From NCBI GenBank assembly GCA_022376925.1, contig JAIOJX010000005.1, positions 89,873,001 through 89,937,000 of the forward strand: a stretch of DNA of 64,000 nucleotides, written 5' to 3'. Position 1 is the stretch's first letter. Every line of letters starts with the position of its first letter. Made by a program: the position numbers and the translations under genes. The notes below the pieces were generated by a model that did no database searches, had not been told where the DNA came from, and worked only from the letters and a program-made list of their open reading frames with translations. Origin of the DNA: Tragulus kanchil. Lineage: Eukaryota > Chordata > Mammalia > Artiodactyla > Tragulidae. This document shows, piece after piece, positions 34,505 to 46,489 of the stretch.

Positions 34505-34818
34505 GAGCTTCCCTGGTGGTCCAGTGGGTAAGGACACTGCCTTGCAGGGAAAGGGGCACCGGTTCAATCCCTGGCCTGGGAAGATCCCACGTGCTGCGGA
34601 GCGACTGGACCCATGTGTCCAATGACCGAGCCGGAGCTCTGGCGCGCATGCACCCAGAGCCGGTGCTCTGCGACAACAGAGGCCACTGCGATGGGAGGCC
34701 CACACGGGCCTAAGAACAAAAAGATGAATGAAAATAGGTAAATGAAAGACCAATAGAAGTGGCCTGCCCGTCCCCCTCCTCCCCCTCCGAAAAAAGAAGA
34801 TTTAATAAAAAAAAAAAA
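34505..34818 (+). mobile_element. CHR-1-derived SINE, full length, 13 bp TSD
   Basis: Perfect flanking repeat AAAACTGAATGGA at 34492-34504 and 34819-34831. Head GAGCTTCCCTGGTGGTCCAG, GGTTCAATCCCTGGCCTGGG, body CACGTGCTGCGGAGCGACTG and GCGCATGCACCCAGAGCCGG, tail AAAGACCAATAGAAGTGGCC, a CCCCCTCC-rich stretch and an A-run. One of the best-preserved family members. Confidence 0.92.
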
Positions 34819-35599
34819 AAAACTGAATGGAATGTAGACATTCTGCACATACTATCTGTCCCCAGATACACACGCCTTCCAAGGGGACTAATTTTTAAAA
34901 GAGCATTGCGCTTTCAGCTGTCATCATCATACTCTCTCAAAGAAAGCTCCATTTCTGTGGCCAGTCATTGGCCAGAGCTGGGAAAAGAAGAGGATTTTTG
35001 ATGCTGCGGCCTGATGCAGGAAGCAAGACCCAGGGGCAAATTTTTGACTTAATCATGAGGCTGTAGTGGTTCATTCTGTACGTGACTTTCTCAGGATGGT
35101 GGTGGAGCCACACAGGGGTAATTTCACTTGACAAGAACTCGCTGTGTACTCCTCATTACTGTGAAGTCAGAATAATGCTGATCAACTCTTGATTCCTGAC
35201 CTCATGCAGGGCCTTCTCTCAGGCTTCCACCTTAATCTATAAAAGCTGCAATGTTCAGTCTTATGCTTGTTTAGCTTTTTCAGATGCAACTCATATGTTT
35301 TATAAGATGTGCATTTTATGATTTTGTTAGCTTTTAAGAAGGAGATGCCCTCTTCTTCTATGTCTAGTCAGTTCCTGGAGTTAATAAGTTAGCTTACTTA
35401 AGGATTCATTTCTACTATTAACATTTCCCTGTTCAGTATTCTTCCTCATTTGCCTTTTTAAAAACCTTTATTTTTATGTACAATTTCTAGCCAGTTAGGT
35501 TGTGATTAAAACCTGAAATGGATCGCTTAAATTCTTTTTTTTTTTTATGATATACTTTCTTTTGAGAGCAGTTTTAGATTCACAGCAAAACTGAATGGA

Positions 35600-35913
35600 G
35601 AGCTTCCCTGGTGGTCCAGTGGGTAAGGACACTGCCTTGCAGGGAAAGGGGCACCGGTTCAATCCCTGGCCTGGGAAGATCCCACGTGCTGCGGAGCGAC
35701 TGGACCCATGTGTCCAATGACCGAGCCGGAGCTCTGGCGCGCATGCACCCAGAGCCGGTGCTCTGCGACAACAGAGGCCACTGCGATGGGAGGCCCACAC
35801 GGGCCTAAGAACAAAAAGATGAATGAAAATAGGTAAATGAAAGACCAATAGAAGTGGCCTGCCCGTCCCCCTCCTCCCCCTCCGAAAAAAGAAGATTTAA
35901 TAAAAAAAAAAAA
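35600..35913 (+). mobile_element. CHR-1-derived SINE, second copy
   Basis: Duplicate of 34505-34818, flanks and TSD included, so not a separate insertion. Confidence 0.92.
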
Positions 35914-36794
35914 AAAACTGAATGGAATGTAGACATTCTGCACATACTATCTGTCCCCAGATACACACGCCTTCCAAGGGGACTAATTTTTAAAAGAGCA
36001 TTGCGCTTTCAGCTGTCATCATCATACTCTCTCAAAGAAAGCTCCATTTCTGTGGCCAGTCATTGGCCAGAGCTGGGAAAAGAAGAGGATTTTTGATGCT
36101 GCGGCCTGATGCAGGAAGCAAGACCCAGGGGCAAATTTTTGACTTAATCATGAGGCTGTAGTGGTTCATTCTGTACGTGACTTTCTCAGGATGGTGGTGG
36201 AGCCACACAGGGGTAATTTCACTTGACAAGAACTCGCTGTGTACTCCTCATTACTGTGAAGTCAGAATAATGCTGATCAACTCTTGATTCCTGACCTCAT
36301 GCAGGGCCTTCTCTCAGGCTTCCACCTTAATCTATAAAAGCTGCAATGTTCAGTCTTATGCTTGTTTAGCTTTTTCAGATGCAACTCATATGTTTTATAA
36401 GATGTGCATTTTTATGATTTTGTTAGCTTTTAAGAAGGGAGATGCCCTCTTCTTCTATGTCTAGTCAGTTCCTGGAGTTAATAAGTAATAAAATGAATGT
36501 CTTTAAATGAAGAGTGCAGTGAAGATTCTTAACTTTATAAGCGTTGGCAGATGTCCTGCTCTGTGTGCCACCTACAGTCAGAGCAGGACCTAGGAAGTGC
36601 TGGTTAAAGGACATGGGATCCTGTCAATCTGATGGCCTCCAAACAGACCTTGAAAGGTTGACTTCCTGAAAGCTAATCTTCAAGAAAATACAAAGCATCT
36701 CATAGACTGTCTTATTTATGGGCAGTCAAGACACATAACTCTTAAGGCCCTCATGTAAAGCTAGAGAAAAGCTGGTTTGAAGAAAGAAAACTCA

Positions 36795-36945
36795 GGGAAT
36801 TTTCTGTTGGTTCAGTGGCTACAACGCTGAGCTCCCAATGCAGGGAGCCTGGGTTTGATTCCTGGTCAGGGAACTAGAGCCCATATGCTGCAACTAAGAC
36901 TTGGTGCAGCCAAATAAATAAATATTAAAAAAGAAAGAAAAATCA
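36795..36945 (+). repeat. CHR-type tRNA SINE, short form
   Basis: CAGGGAATTTTCTGTTGGTT, CAGTGGCTACAACGCTGAGC, GGGTTTGATTCCTGGTCAGG (B box), GGAACTAGAGCCCATATGC and CAACTAAGACTTGGTGCAGC, then an A-rich tail. Flanks AAGAAAGAAAA on both sides may be a target-site duplication. Confidence 0.8.
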
Positions 36946-37037
36946 ACTTTCATATGTTCATAGCAATAATTTGAATTATTTCAGTTGGTATTCAATAATC
37001 ATCATTGAATTATTAGTTTGCAAAGATGGCAGCCCTG

Positions 37038-37351
37038 GGCTTCCCCTGGTAGTCCAGTGAGTAAGGACACCACCTTGTAGTGCAAGGGGCACTGGTTCGA
37101 TCCCTGGCCTGGGAAGATCCCATGTGCCATGGAGCGGCTGGACTGATGTGTCCAATTACCAAGCTGGAGCTCTGGGGTGCATGCACCCAGAGCCGGTGCT
37201 CTGCGACGACAGAGGCCACCGCGATGGGAGGCCTACAGGAGCCAAAGAACAAAGACGGATGAAAATAGAGAAATGGAAGACCAATAGAAGTGGCCCGCCT
37301 GTCCCCCTCCCTCCCCACCCCACTCCCCAAAAAGATAAATAATAAAAAAAA
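37038..37351 (+). mobile_element. CHR-1-derived SINE, full length, 16 bp TSD
   Basis: Perfect flanking repeat AAAGATGGCAGCCCTG at 37022-37037 and 37352-37367. B box GGTTCGATCCC is intact near 37096. The body has CATGCACCCAGAGCCGGTGC, the tail GACGGATGAAAATAGAG, AAGACCAATAGAAGTGGCCC and a C-rich stretch, and then an A-rich end. The perfect TSD argues for a young insertion. Confidence 0.93.
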
Positions 37352-37367
37352 AAAGATGGCAGCCCTG

Positions 37368-37664
37368 AACCCTATGTATTAGGTTGTCTTGCTATGACAA
37401 GATCCATATTTATTTAGCAAAGAACCATCAGAACACTGTCTGTTGATCACCTCTTTAGACATACTTTCGGCTTCTCAGAATGTTCTGAATATTTACTTCA
37501 ATCCATGAGAAGGCAGGATGGACTATGGTGTAAAGACAGTCTGTGATCTAAGTTGCTTAGAAAATAGGCCAGCAGGCAGATTGGTAAGAAAGAGTCAGTA
37601 GGGCAGACACACACATGGAGTGAAAAGTCATTGAGAAAGATGTGGTTGGGCATGGGACATTTTT
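37368..37664. other. Unassigned DNA
   Basis: Nothing recognised in these 300 bp. Confidence 0.5.
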
Positions 37665-37930
37665 GTGCCAGATACTGTTCTAGAATTTATATTTTAATGA
37701 TGATAATACTGTAAATTAACATTTGTTATGTTCTTAGGCCCTTTGATAAGTCTCATATAAGCATTAGCATATTTCATACTCAACAAACCTATAAGATACA
37801 CACTTCTTTCTCTGTGATTATAGATGAGAAAACTGAGCTCTGAGGGGTTGTTTCTTTCACCTGAGGTCACCCAGGTAGGATAAGGTAGAGTTAGAGTTCT
37901 AAATCCAAATCTTTGGCCCCCAATTTAAGA
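37665..37930 (+). repeat. MIR SINE, near full length
   Basis: GTGCCAGATACTGTTCTAGA, AGCATTAGCATATTTCATAC, CAACAAACCTATAAGATACA, TATAGATGAGAAAACTGAGC and CACCTGAGGTCACCCAGGTA follow MIR from the tRNA-linked region through the core. Partly repeated at 38827-38944 by duplication 12. Confidence 0.8.
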
Positions 37931-38059
37931 ATCTGACTTACAGAAAATGTTTTTGGAACTCTATAAAGCTGATTCTCCAGGAAATGAGGGTATAAAAGTT
38001 CATTTTTTCCTCTTTTCCCTCGAGTTAATTGACTATATTCTATTCTACTAAATTCTATC

Positions 38060-38400
38060 TTGGTTTCGGCTGTCATATTGAGTACCACAGACTGAGTGGC
38101 CTTTAAGCAAAAATGTATTTCTCATACGTGTGGGGGCCCAAAGTCTGATATGAGGGTGCCAGCAGGGTGTCAGATTTTGAAGAAGGCTCTCTTCAGTTTG
38201 GGCCTTCTGACTTCTCATTGTATCCTCATGTGGAAGAAGACCTGGCTAGCTCTCTGGCCTCTTCTTACAAGGATGCTAATCCCATTCTTGAGGGCTCCAC
38301 ATGCGTGACCTAATTATTTCCTCAAAACCCTGTCTGTAGATACCATCACAATGGAATTTCAGCATCCAAATTTTGAGGACATAACTATCCATTCCACAAC
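38060..38400 (-). repeat. MLT1-type MaLR LTR, antisense
   Basis: Reverse complement of an MLT1-like LTR: GTACCACAGACTGAGTGGCC, TTTAAGCAAAAATGTATTTC, TGCCAGCAGGGTGTCAG, TTGTATCCTCATGTGGAAGA, CTTCTTACAAGGATGCTAAT, GACCTAATTATTTCCTCAAA and TTTTGAGGACATAACTATCC. Confidence 0.75.
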
Positions 38401-38482
38401 AAAACAATAATAGTATATGCAACTAGGATGGCTATACTCATGGGTTGCTTGGGACAAGCTCAGTCTGTATAGATATTTTCTT

Positions 38483-38693
38483 GCTGTTGTTTTAGTCATT
38501 AAATTGTGTCCAACTCTTTATGATGCTGTGGACTGCAGTCTGCCAGGCTCTTCCATCCATGGAATTTCCCAGGCAAGAAATACTGGAGTGAGTTGTAATT
38601 TCCTTCACCAGGGGGTCTTCCTGACCCAGAGATTAAACCCTCATGTCTTGCATTGGCAGGCAGATTCTTTACCACTGAGGCACCTGGGAAGAC
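38483..38693 (-). repeat. Bov-tA-type SINE
   Basis: Antisense: GTTTTAGTCATTAAATTGTG, TCCAACTCTTTATGATGC, CCATCCATGGAATTTCCCAG, GGTCTTCCTGACCCAGAG, GGCAGGCAGATTCTTTACCA and CTGAGGCACCTGGGAAG. Close to full length and clearly diverged. Confidence 0.92.
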
Positions 38694-39073
38694 TCTATCC
38701 ATTGCCTTGGTATAGTTCTGGGGAGCAAACCTTTTCCTTTTTAGTAGTGCCCCAATTTGGACAAGAAATAACTAGGTCATCCAACAAAACCTATTAAGTC
38801 TCAAAACACACTTCCCCTTTCCTTTTTGTGATTTTAGATGAGAAAACTGAGCTCTGAGGGGTTGTTTCTTTCACCTGAGGTCACCCAGGTAGGATAAGGT
38901 AGAGTTAGAGTTCTAAATCCAAATCTTTGGCCCCCAATTTAAGAATCTGACTTACAGAAAATGTTTTTGGAACTCTATAAAGCTGATTCTCCAGGAAATG
39001 AGGGTATAAAAGTTCATTTTTTCCTCTTTTCCCTCGAGTTAATTGACTATATTCTATTCTACTAAATTCTATC

Positions 39074-39414
39074 TTGGTTTCGGCTGTCATATTGAGTACC
39101 ACAGACTGAGTGGCCTTTAAGCAAAAATGTATTTCTCATACGTGTGGGGGCCCAAAGTCTGATATGAGGGTGCCAGCAGGGTGTCAGATTTTGAAGAAGG
39201 CTCTCTTCAGTTTGGGCCTTCTGACTTCTCATTGTATCCTCATGTGGAAGAAGACCTGGCTAGCTCTCTGGCCTCTTCTTACAAGGATGCTAATCCCATT
39301 CTTGAGGGCTCCACATGCGTGACCTAATTATTTCCTCAAAACCCTGTCTGTAGATACCATCACAATGGAATTTCAGCATCCAAATTTTGAGGACATAACT
39401 ATCCATTCCACAAC
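39074..39414 (-). repeat. MLT1-type MaLR LTR, second copy
   Basis: Duplicate of 38060-38400. Confidence 0.75.
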
Positions 39415-39496
39415 AAAACAATAATAGTATATGCAACTAGGATGGCTATACTCATGGGTTGCTTGGGACAAGCTCAGTCTGTATAGATATTTTCTT

Positions 39497-39707
39497 GCTG
39501 TTGTTTTAGTCATTAAATTGTGTCCAACTCTTTATGATGCTGTGGACTGCAGTCTGCCAGGCTCTTCCATCCATGGAATTTCCCAGGCAAGAAATACTGG
39601 AGTGAGTTGTAATTTCCTTCACCAGGGGGTCTTCCTGACCCAGAGATTAAACCCTCATGTCTTGCATTGGCAGGCAGATTCTTTACCACTGAGGCACCTG
39701 GGAAGAC
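39497..39707 (-). repeat. Bov-tA-type SINE, second copy
   Basis: Duplicate of 38483-38693. Confidence 0.92.
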
Positions 39708-39798
39708 TCTATCCATTGCCTTGGTATAGTTCTGGGGAGCAAACCTTTTCCTTTTTAGTAGTGCCCCAATTTGGACAAGAAATAACTAGGTCATCCAA

Positions 39799-40433
39799 TA
39801 AATTACCTCCTCATTTCTGCCAGAGCAGATGGCTACTCATCTTTCTGCTTTCCTGTGGACCACCTCTCCCACCCCACTTTAGGCATCTTGAGAGGAATGA
39901 CAGCTTTGGGTCTTAGGAATTGTTAGAGTCTAGAAATTATCTAGTGCAGACCAATAAACTCTGGCTGCTGTTCCCTTGTACTTCTGTATGTAAACACCTC
40001 AGGCTCCCTTCTTGATTTTTTTTTTTTTTTTGGCAATCAGCCTTCAGGAAGTCTGGAAACTTTATGTCCAGACTTCCAAGTCCGTGAGCCAATGGCCGCT
40101 CCATACCCAATCAAGGGTGCTAGTTAAATGCATTGTACAGAAATTTTTTAAATAATGACTTCTCTAATGAGCATTATATTCTTCTGGATGAAATAAGTTG
40201 CTCAAGTAAAATTTTCAAAATACAGCTTCACGTGATTGTTGATGACTGGTCCATAAGCAGTTCTGGAAATACATATGATAAGCAGTTCCTCTTCATCACA
40301 GTCAAGTAGGACTAGCAGTTTTCAAACTTTGATTTGCCTCTGAGAAAACGAATGTGAGGATCAAAGTAATTTTTTTAAGTTTAACTTCCTCCCATATTTT
40401 AACTCAAAGGTGATGAAATATTAACTAATATAT
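39799..40433. other. Unassigned DNA
   Basis: Only a T-run near 40017-40031 stands out. No repeat family or exon recognised. Confidence 0.5.
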
Positions 40434-42704
40434 CCTATTAATAACATGTTTGCATATGGTGCTCTGTTTTTTCAAAGAAGATTTGCATCAGTTACCTTAG
40501 TTGATCCTCCAACACTCCTGGGATTAAAATAGGGCAGGAAAATTTTTTATTCTTATAGAGGAAGCACCTAAACTGGGGAGAGGCTAAGGGACTGTCACTT
40601 ACAAGTGAAACCAAGGCCTAGAACTGGTACTGCTTCCCTTCAGATGAAGACTCTTCCACCAAAGAAAGCTTTGATTATTCATTTCCATTTTATCCACACA
40701 GTCATCAAAATGCCTAAAAAATCATGCTTGCTTTGATTATACTCACTTCTTATTTTTTCATACAAAAATTAACTAGTTATCTATAAAGAATTTTCTGGAA
40801 AAAAAGTCCTCTCTGTTTGGAGGGTGGCACCCTTTTCTAATTGGAGTGGTTATCCTTTTGCCCCCTTGCCTTTCTATCCTACTCTGTATCTATATTCATA
40901 CACACTTCATTTTCTTACTTTCTCTAGCTTTTTAGGGAAATAAGTAGGCTGCCTGGAAAAAAAATTCCTCAAATTATTTTGTTTGTGGTTGACCCAGCAG
41001 TCATCAATTAGTTGGGTCTGATGGGCTGCAGAGATTCAGGATCATTCACTTCAAAACCACATGGTCATTCCATATCTGAAAATGGAGGCCCTGGGGCTTG
41101 TAATCTCATTAGTACCTGGTAGATAGCAATATTTTAATACTGAACCTTTGAGTTACCAAATGCATTCACTCACCATAGTATCCTTAAAACATGTAGAAGT
41201 CTCAAAGAGCTGCGCTAATTCCTGGGAATTGACTAGGAATTGAAATGAAATTACCTTTCTCAGAACATACAGTGCAAGTTAAGACATGTCTTCATTATAG
41301 CAAATGGAGAAAACCTGCTTGTTAGAGTGTCTCCTTTGTGTATCTTTGGTACAAGTAGTTGCAGTTTCCAACATGTCATAGCCTAATTCCATACCCGTAG
41401 AAACTAGGTTGGAAACCACTCAGCTCTTTCTATTGAACTTATAAGGGGAGAATGCTATGATTTATCCAGGGAAACTCAACGCGTCCGATCCAGGCTCTTT
41501 TGAAGTCGAGGATGTGATTTTTAACGTTAATGGTATTTCTGGTAATAAGTGAAACCACAGCTAATTTATAATTTCCTATTAATAACATGTTTGCATATGG
41601 TGCTCTGTTTTTCAAAGAAGATTTGCATCAGTTACCTTAGTTGATCCTCCAACACTCCTGGGATTAAAATAGGGCAGGAAAATTTTTTATTCTTATAGAG
41701 GAAGCACCTAAACTGGGGAGAGGCTAAGGGACTGTCACTTACAAGTGAAACCAAGGCCTAGAACTGGTACTGCTTCCCTTCAGATGAAGACTCTTCCACC
41801 AAAGAAAGCTTTGATTATTCATTTCCATTTTATCCACACAGTCATCAAAATGCCTAAAAAATCATGCTTGCTTTGATTATACTCACTTCTTATTTTTTCA
41901 TACAAAAATTAACTAGTTATCTATAAAGAATTTTCTGGAAAAAAAGTCCTCTCTGTTTGGAGGGTGGCACCCTTTTCTAATTGGAGTGGTTATCCTTTTG
42001 CCCCCTTGCCTTTCTATCCTACTCTGTATCTATATTCATACACACTTCATTTTCTTACTTTCTCTAGCTTTTTAGGGAAATAAGTAGGCTGCCTGGAAAA
42101 AAAATTCCTCAAATTATTTTGTTTGTGGTTGACCCAGCAGTCATCAATTAGTTGGGTCTGATGGGCTGCAGAGATTCAGGATCATTCACTTCAAAACCAC
42201 ATGGTCATTCCATATCTGAAAATGGAGGCCCTGGGGCTTGTAATCTCATTAGTACCTGGTAGATAGCAATATTTTAATACTGAACCTTTGAGTTACCAAA
42301 TGCATTCACTCACCATAGTATCCTTAAAACATGTAGAAGTCTCAAAGAGCTGCGCTAATTCCTGGGAATTGACTAGGAATTGAAATGAAATTACCTTTCT
42401 CAGAACATACAGTGCAAGTTAAGACATGTCTTCATTATAGCAAATGGAGAAAACCTGCTTGTTAGAGTGTCTCCTTTGTGTATCTTTGGTACAAGTAGTT
42501 GCAGTTTCCAACATGTCATAGCCTAATTCCATACCCGTAGAAACTAGGTTGGAAACCACTCAGCTCTTTCTATTGAACTTATAAGGGGGAGAATGCTATG
42601 ATTTATCCAGGGAAACTCAACGTGCGTCCGATCCAGGCTCTTTTGAAGTCGTAGGATGTGATTTTTAACGTTAATGGTATTTCTGGTAATAAGTGAAACC
42701 ACAG
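40434..42704. repeat. Tandem duplication 13 (unit ~1.14 kb)
   Basis: Copies 40434-41560 and 41575-42704, offset 1140 to 1144. All differences sit next to the junction: one T in a T-run at the head of copy 2, and GGGG against GGGGG, CAACGCGTCCG against CAACGTGCGTCCG and GTCGAGG against GTCGTAGG at the tail of copy 1. The filler CTAATTTATAATTT is a garbled CTAATATAT from before copy 1. Confidence 0.96.
40484..40660 (+). repeat. MIR-like relic
   Basis: CATCAGTTACCTTAGTTGAT, CCTCCAACACTCCTGGGATT, TATTCTTATAGAGGAAGCAC and GGGGAGAGGCTAAGGGACTG recall the MIR core. Duplicated at 41624-41800. Confidence 0.5.
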
Positions 42705-44603
42705 GACGTGGTTAAGGACTTAGTAGAGGGTAGGTTCTTCTGTTTCTTTGCAGAAAGAAATCAGTGAGAGGCAGAGTGATAGGTAAGGAAAGAGTTTATC
42801 AGCATGGAATGCATGTCAGATTTACAAATGGGCAGACAAGGGAGGACTGGCCCAAGAACCTAGTGGACTAGAGTTTTATAAGCAAAGGACGAATGGGGAG
42901 AGGGAGAAGATCACCTTCTTTCTCATTTTTGGGTAGACGTCAAGCCTCTGTCATCAGTTTTTCCTCCAGGTTGGTCAGGAAAGTTTTTTCTTGTCCCTAA
43001 GTGGTCAAACTATGACTATCGTGGTATGATGGAAATGAGCAGAAAGGAGGTGACACGTACTAAAATATGGTAAATCATCTCAGGTTTCAGGATAATATCA
43101 CTTTTTCCTTATAGGTTAGTTTAGTGTGTGCAGAGGAGTATGTTTTAGGAATCATTAGCTCCCTGACCTCACTGGGCAGGTTTTGGGTTCCACTCCATTG
43201 TTTTGGGGGTCATGTCTATTGCACGATTTCATTGATAAGCAAGCCTGCTTTCTAATTAACTTACAGGGGTCTCCCATACTTTCTTCTTGACTTATAATCC
43301 CCTAGTGAGGATCTGTTTAATCTATTTATTGGCTATCTGGTCACCTATTTTGTCCCTTTAAATCTGCCCCATCACAAGTATTGTAGGTTGCCAGTCAGTC
43401 CATCTTCAGGGCTGTGATATCATTCTTAAACCTCTCGTATGCCAAGGAATATCACTGGACAGTGATAAAGCAATCACTTAAAATGAACTGTGAGGAGTTA
43501 TGAAAACTTTTTGGGTGAGCAATGTCTTCATTATAGCAAATGGAGAAACCTGCTTGTTAGAGTGTCTCCTTTGTGTATCTTTGGTACAAGTAGTTGCAGT
43601 TTCCAACATGTCATAGCCTAATTCCATACCCGTAGAAACTAGGTTGGAAACCACTGAGCTCTTTCTATTGAGCTTATAAGGGGGAGAATGCTATGATTTA
43701 TCCAGGGAAACTCAACGTGCGTCCGATCCAGGCTCTTTTGAAGTCGAGGATGTGATTTTTAACGTTAATGGTATTTCTGGTAATAAGTGAAACCACAGGA
43801 CGTGGTTAAGGACTTAGTAGAGGGTAGGTTCTTCTGTTTCTTTGCAGAAAGAAATCAGTGAGAGGCAGAGTGATAGGTAAGGAAAGAGTTTATCAGCATG
43901 GAATGCATGTCAGATTTACAAATGGGCAGACAAGGGAGGACTGGCCCAAGAACCTAGTGGACTAGAGTTTTATAAGCAAAGGACGAATGGGGAGAGGGAG
44001 AAGATCACCTTCTTTCTCATTTTTGGGTAGACGTCAAGCCTCTGTCATCAGTTTTTCCTCCAGGTTGGTCAGGAAAGTTTTTTCTTGTCCCTAAGTGGTC
44101 AAACTATGACTATCGTGGTATGATGGAAATGAGCAGAAAGGAGGTGACACGTACTAAAATATGGTAAATCATCTCAGGTTTCAGGATAATATCACTTTTT
44201 CCTTATAGGTTAGTTTAGTGTGTGCAGAGGAGTATGTTTTAGGAATCATTAGCTCCCTGACCTCACTGGGCAGGTTTTGGGTTCCACTCCATTGTTTTGG
44301 GGGTCATGTCTATTGCACGATTTCATTGATAAGCAAGCCTGCTTTCTAATTAACTTACAGGGGTCTCCCATACTTTCTTCTTGACTTATAATCCCCTAGT
44401 GAGGATCTGTTTAATCTATTTATTGGCTATCTGGTCACCTATTTTGTCCCTTTAAATCTGCCCCATCACAAGTATTGTAGGTTGCCAGTCAGTCCATCTT
44501 CAGGGCTGTGATATCATTCTTAAACCTCTCGTATGCCAAGGAATATCACTGGACAGTGATAAAGCAATCACTTAAAAATGAACTGTGAGGAGTTATGAAA
44601 ACT
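42426..44603. repeat. Tandem duplication 14 (unit ~1.1 kb)
   Basis: Copies 42426-43508 and 43522-44603, offset 1096 to 1095, with a 13 bp filler TTTTGGGTGAGCA that echoes ATGGTGAGCAG after copy 2. The start overlaps duplication 13, so 42426-42704 is one of three copies. Confidence 0.95.
42705..43508. other. Possible endogenous-retrovirus-derived segment
   Basis: This sequence (GAAAGAAATCAGTGAGAGGC, GGAAAGAGTTTATCAGCATG, GAGTTTTATAAGCAAAGGAC, CAGGATAATATCACTTTTTC, CAGGGGTCTCCCATACTTTC) resembles interspersed ruminant sequence that I associate with ERV LTRs. I cannot name a family and see no retroviral reading frame or LTR pair. The second copy is at about 43800-44603 and part of it recurs at 45420-45711. 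Low confidence. Confidence 0.25.
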
Positions 44604-46489
44604 ATGGTGAGCAGTTTATTTGGGGGATGCTTTAGCTCAATGGCTTCTTACAGCTTATCTTGGTATTGAGTCACTGAAGAAGTCACAGAACCCTGAAAAA
44701 TGAGTTGTGTTTACAGAAGCCAACCACATTGAAAGAGGTGTTGAAATGGAGTGGCTGCACATTCTTAGCATTTTCTACAACTGCACATTCATGCTTGGTT
44801 GTGTTTCAGACACCCTCATTGCTGGAACTTGATTTTTCAATATGCATGTTTAATTCAGTGATGGCCCAAACAGTCTTTGGAGGGACTTTATAAACAGCCT
44901 TGAGTTCACAGCCTAGACTCACTCCATGAAAATGCAGTTTATTTGGCTGTTCAAAATTGGATATTGGGTTTTGGAGGAACGAAACCGTTGGAAGGAGAGA
45001 TGGAGCTGGTTACTGCAGCTACGGGATCTGACCCAGGAAGGACGTAGCATTGCTGATTGCCTTCTGTGCTGAGTGCTAACTTGTCCTCCATATTTTTCCA
45101 AAACAAGGGTTCCTGGATGAGTGGAGAATAGTGTTGTTTAACTGCTGATACAGAAATGTTCTTCCCAGAAGGCATTTGGGTGGTACACGTTTTATGTGTA
45201 CTTGCAGAAAATCTGGTTTCCAATCTGGCTTTACATCTAAGCTACCAGCTAACCTGGTGACCTTGGGAAAATCACTTGGCTTCTCTGGGCATGAAGGTTG
45301 GATGCCATGAGTATTTTTCCACACTTATTTTTTGTATGAACCCATGAGCCCTTTAAAAGTCATTAAAATTTCATGCCCTTGCTGTATTTTACAACATTAT
45401 GGTACTATTGTTTTGGGGTCACGATTTCATTGATAAGCAAGCCTGCTTTCTAATTAACTTACAGGGGTCTCCCATACTTTCTTCTTGACTTATAATCCCC
45501 TAGTGAGGATCTGTTTAATCTATTTATTGGCTATCTGGTCACCTATTTTGTCCCTTTAAATCTGCCCCATCACAAGTATTGTAGGTTGCCAGTCAGTCCA
45601 TCTTCAGGGCTGTGATATCATTCTTAAACCTCTCGTATGCCAAGGAATATCACTGGACAGTGATAAAGCAATCACTTAAAAATGAACTGTGAGGAGTTAT
45701 GAAAACTATGGTGAGCAGTTTATTTGGGGGATGCTTTAGCTCAATGGCTTCTTACAGCTTATCTTGGTATTGAGTCACTGAAGAAGTCACAGAACCCTGA
45801 AAAATGAGTTGTGTTTACAGAAGCCAACCACATTGAAAGAGGTGTTGAAATGGAGTGGCTGCACATTCTTAGCATTTTCTACAACTGCACATTCATGCTT
45901 GGTTGTGTTTCAGACACCCTCATTGCTGGAACTTGATTTTTCAATATGCATGTTTAATTCAGTGATGGCCCAAACAGTCTTTGGAGGGACTTTATAAACA
46001 GCCTTGAGTTCACAGCCTAGACTCACTCCATGAAAATGCAGTTTATTTGGCTGTTCAAAATTGGATATTGGGTTTTGGAGGAACGAAACCGTTGGAAGGA
46101 GAGATGGAGCTGGTTACTGCAGCTACGGGATCTGACCCAGGAAGGACGTAGCATTGCTGATTGCCTTCTGTGCTGAGTGCTAACTTGTCCTCCATATTTT
46201 TCCAAAACAAGGGTTCCTGGATGAGTGGAGAATAGTGTTGTTTAACTGCTGATACAGAAATGTTCTTCCCAGAAGGCATTTGGGTGGTACACGTTTTATG
46301 TGTACTTGCAGAAAATCTGGTTTCCAATCTGGCTTTACATCTAAGCTACCAGCTAACCTGGTGACCTTGGGAAAATCACTTGGCTTCTCTGGGCATGAAG
46401 GTTGGATGCCATGAGTATTTTTCCACACTTATTTTTTGTATGAACCCATGAGCCCTTTAAAAGTCATTAAAATTTCATGCCCTTGCTGT
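44316..46489. repeat. Tandem duplication 15 (unit 1104 bp)
   Basis: Copies 44316-45385 and 45420-46489, constant offset 1104. The filler 45386-45419 has two readable halves. ATTTTACAAC...ATGGTAC mimics the true continuation after copy 2 (TTTTAAAATC...ATGGTGA). CTATTGTTTTGGGGT is the sequence before copy 1 (CCATTGTTTTGGGGG) with an inner deletion. Overlaps duplication 14. Confidence 0.96.

Larger units (their letters stand above)
34298..36486. repeat. Tandem duplication 11 (unit ~1.1 kb)
   Basis: Copies 34298-35389 and 35394-36486, offset 1096 to 1097, with a 4 bp filler TAGC. Differences are single-base homopolymer indels (TTTTTGAGAG against TTTTGAGAG; GCATTTTATG against GCATTTTTATG). The first 65 bp are also in duplication 10, so that piece occurs three times. 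Confidence 0.96.
37813..39798. repeat. Tandem duplication 12 (unit 1014 bp)
   Basis: Copies 37813-38784 and 38827-39798, constant offset 1014. The filler 38785-38826 (CAAAACCTATTAAG ... ACACACTTCCCC) is a corrupted version of CAACAAACCTATAAGATACA and CACACTTCTTTC immediately before copy 1. Copy 2 therefore starts about 40 bp earlier in low-quality form. Confidence 0.96.

Noticed and set aside
39431..39916. 161-codon open frame
   Set aside because: It overlaps an antisense Bov-tA SINE. The matching frame in the other copy stops earlier. Typical chance frame over a repeat.
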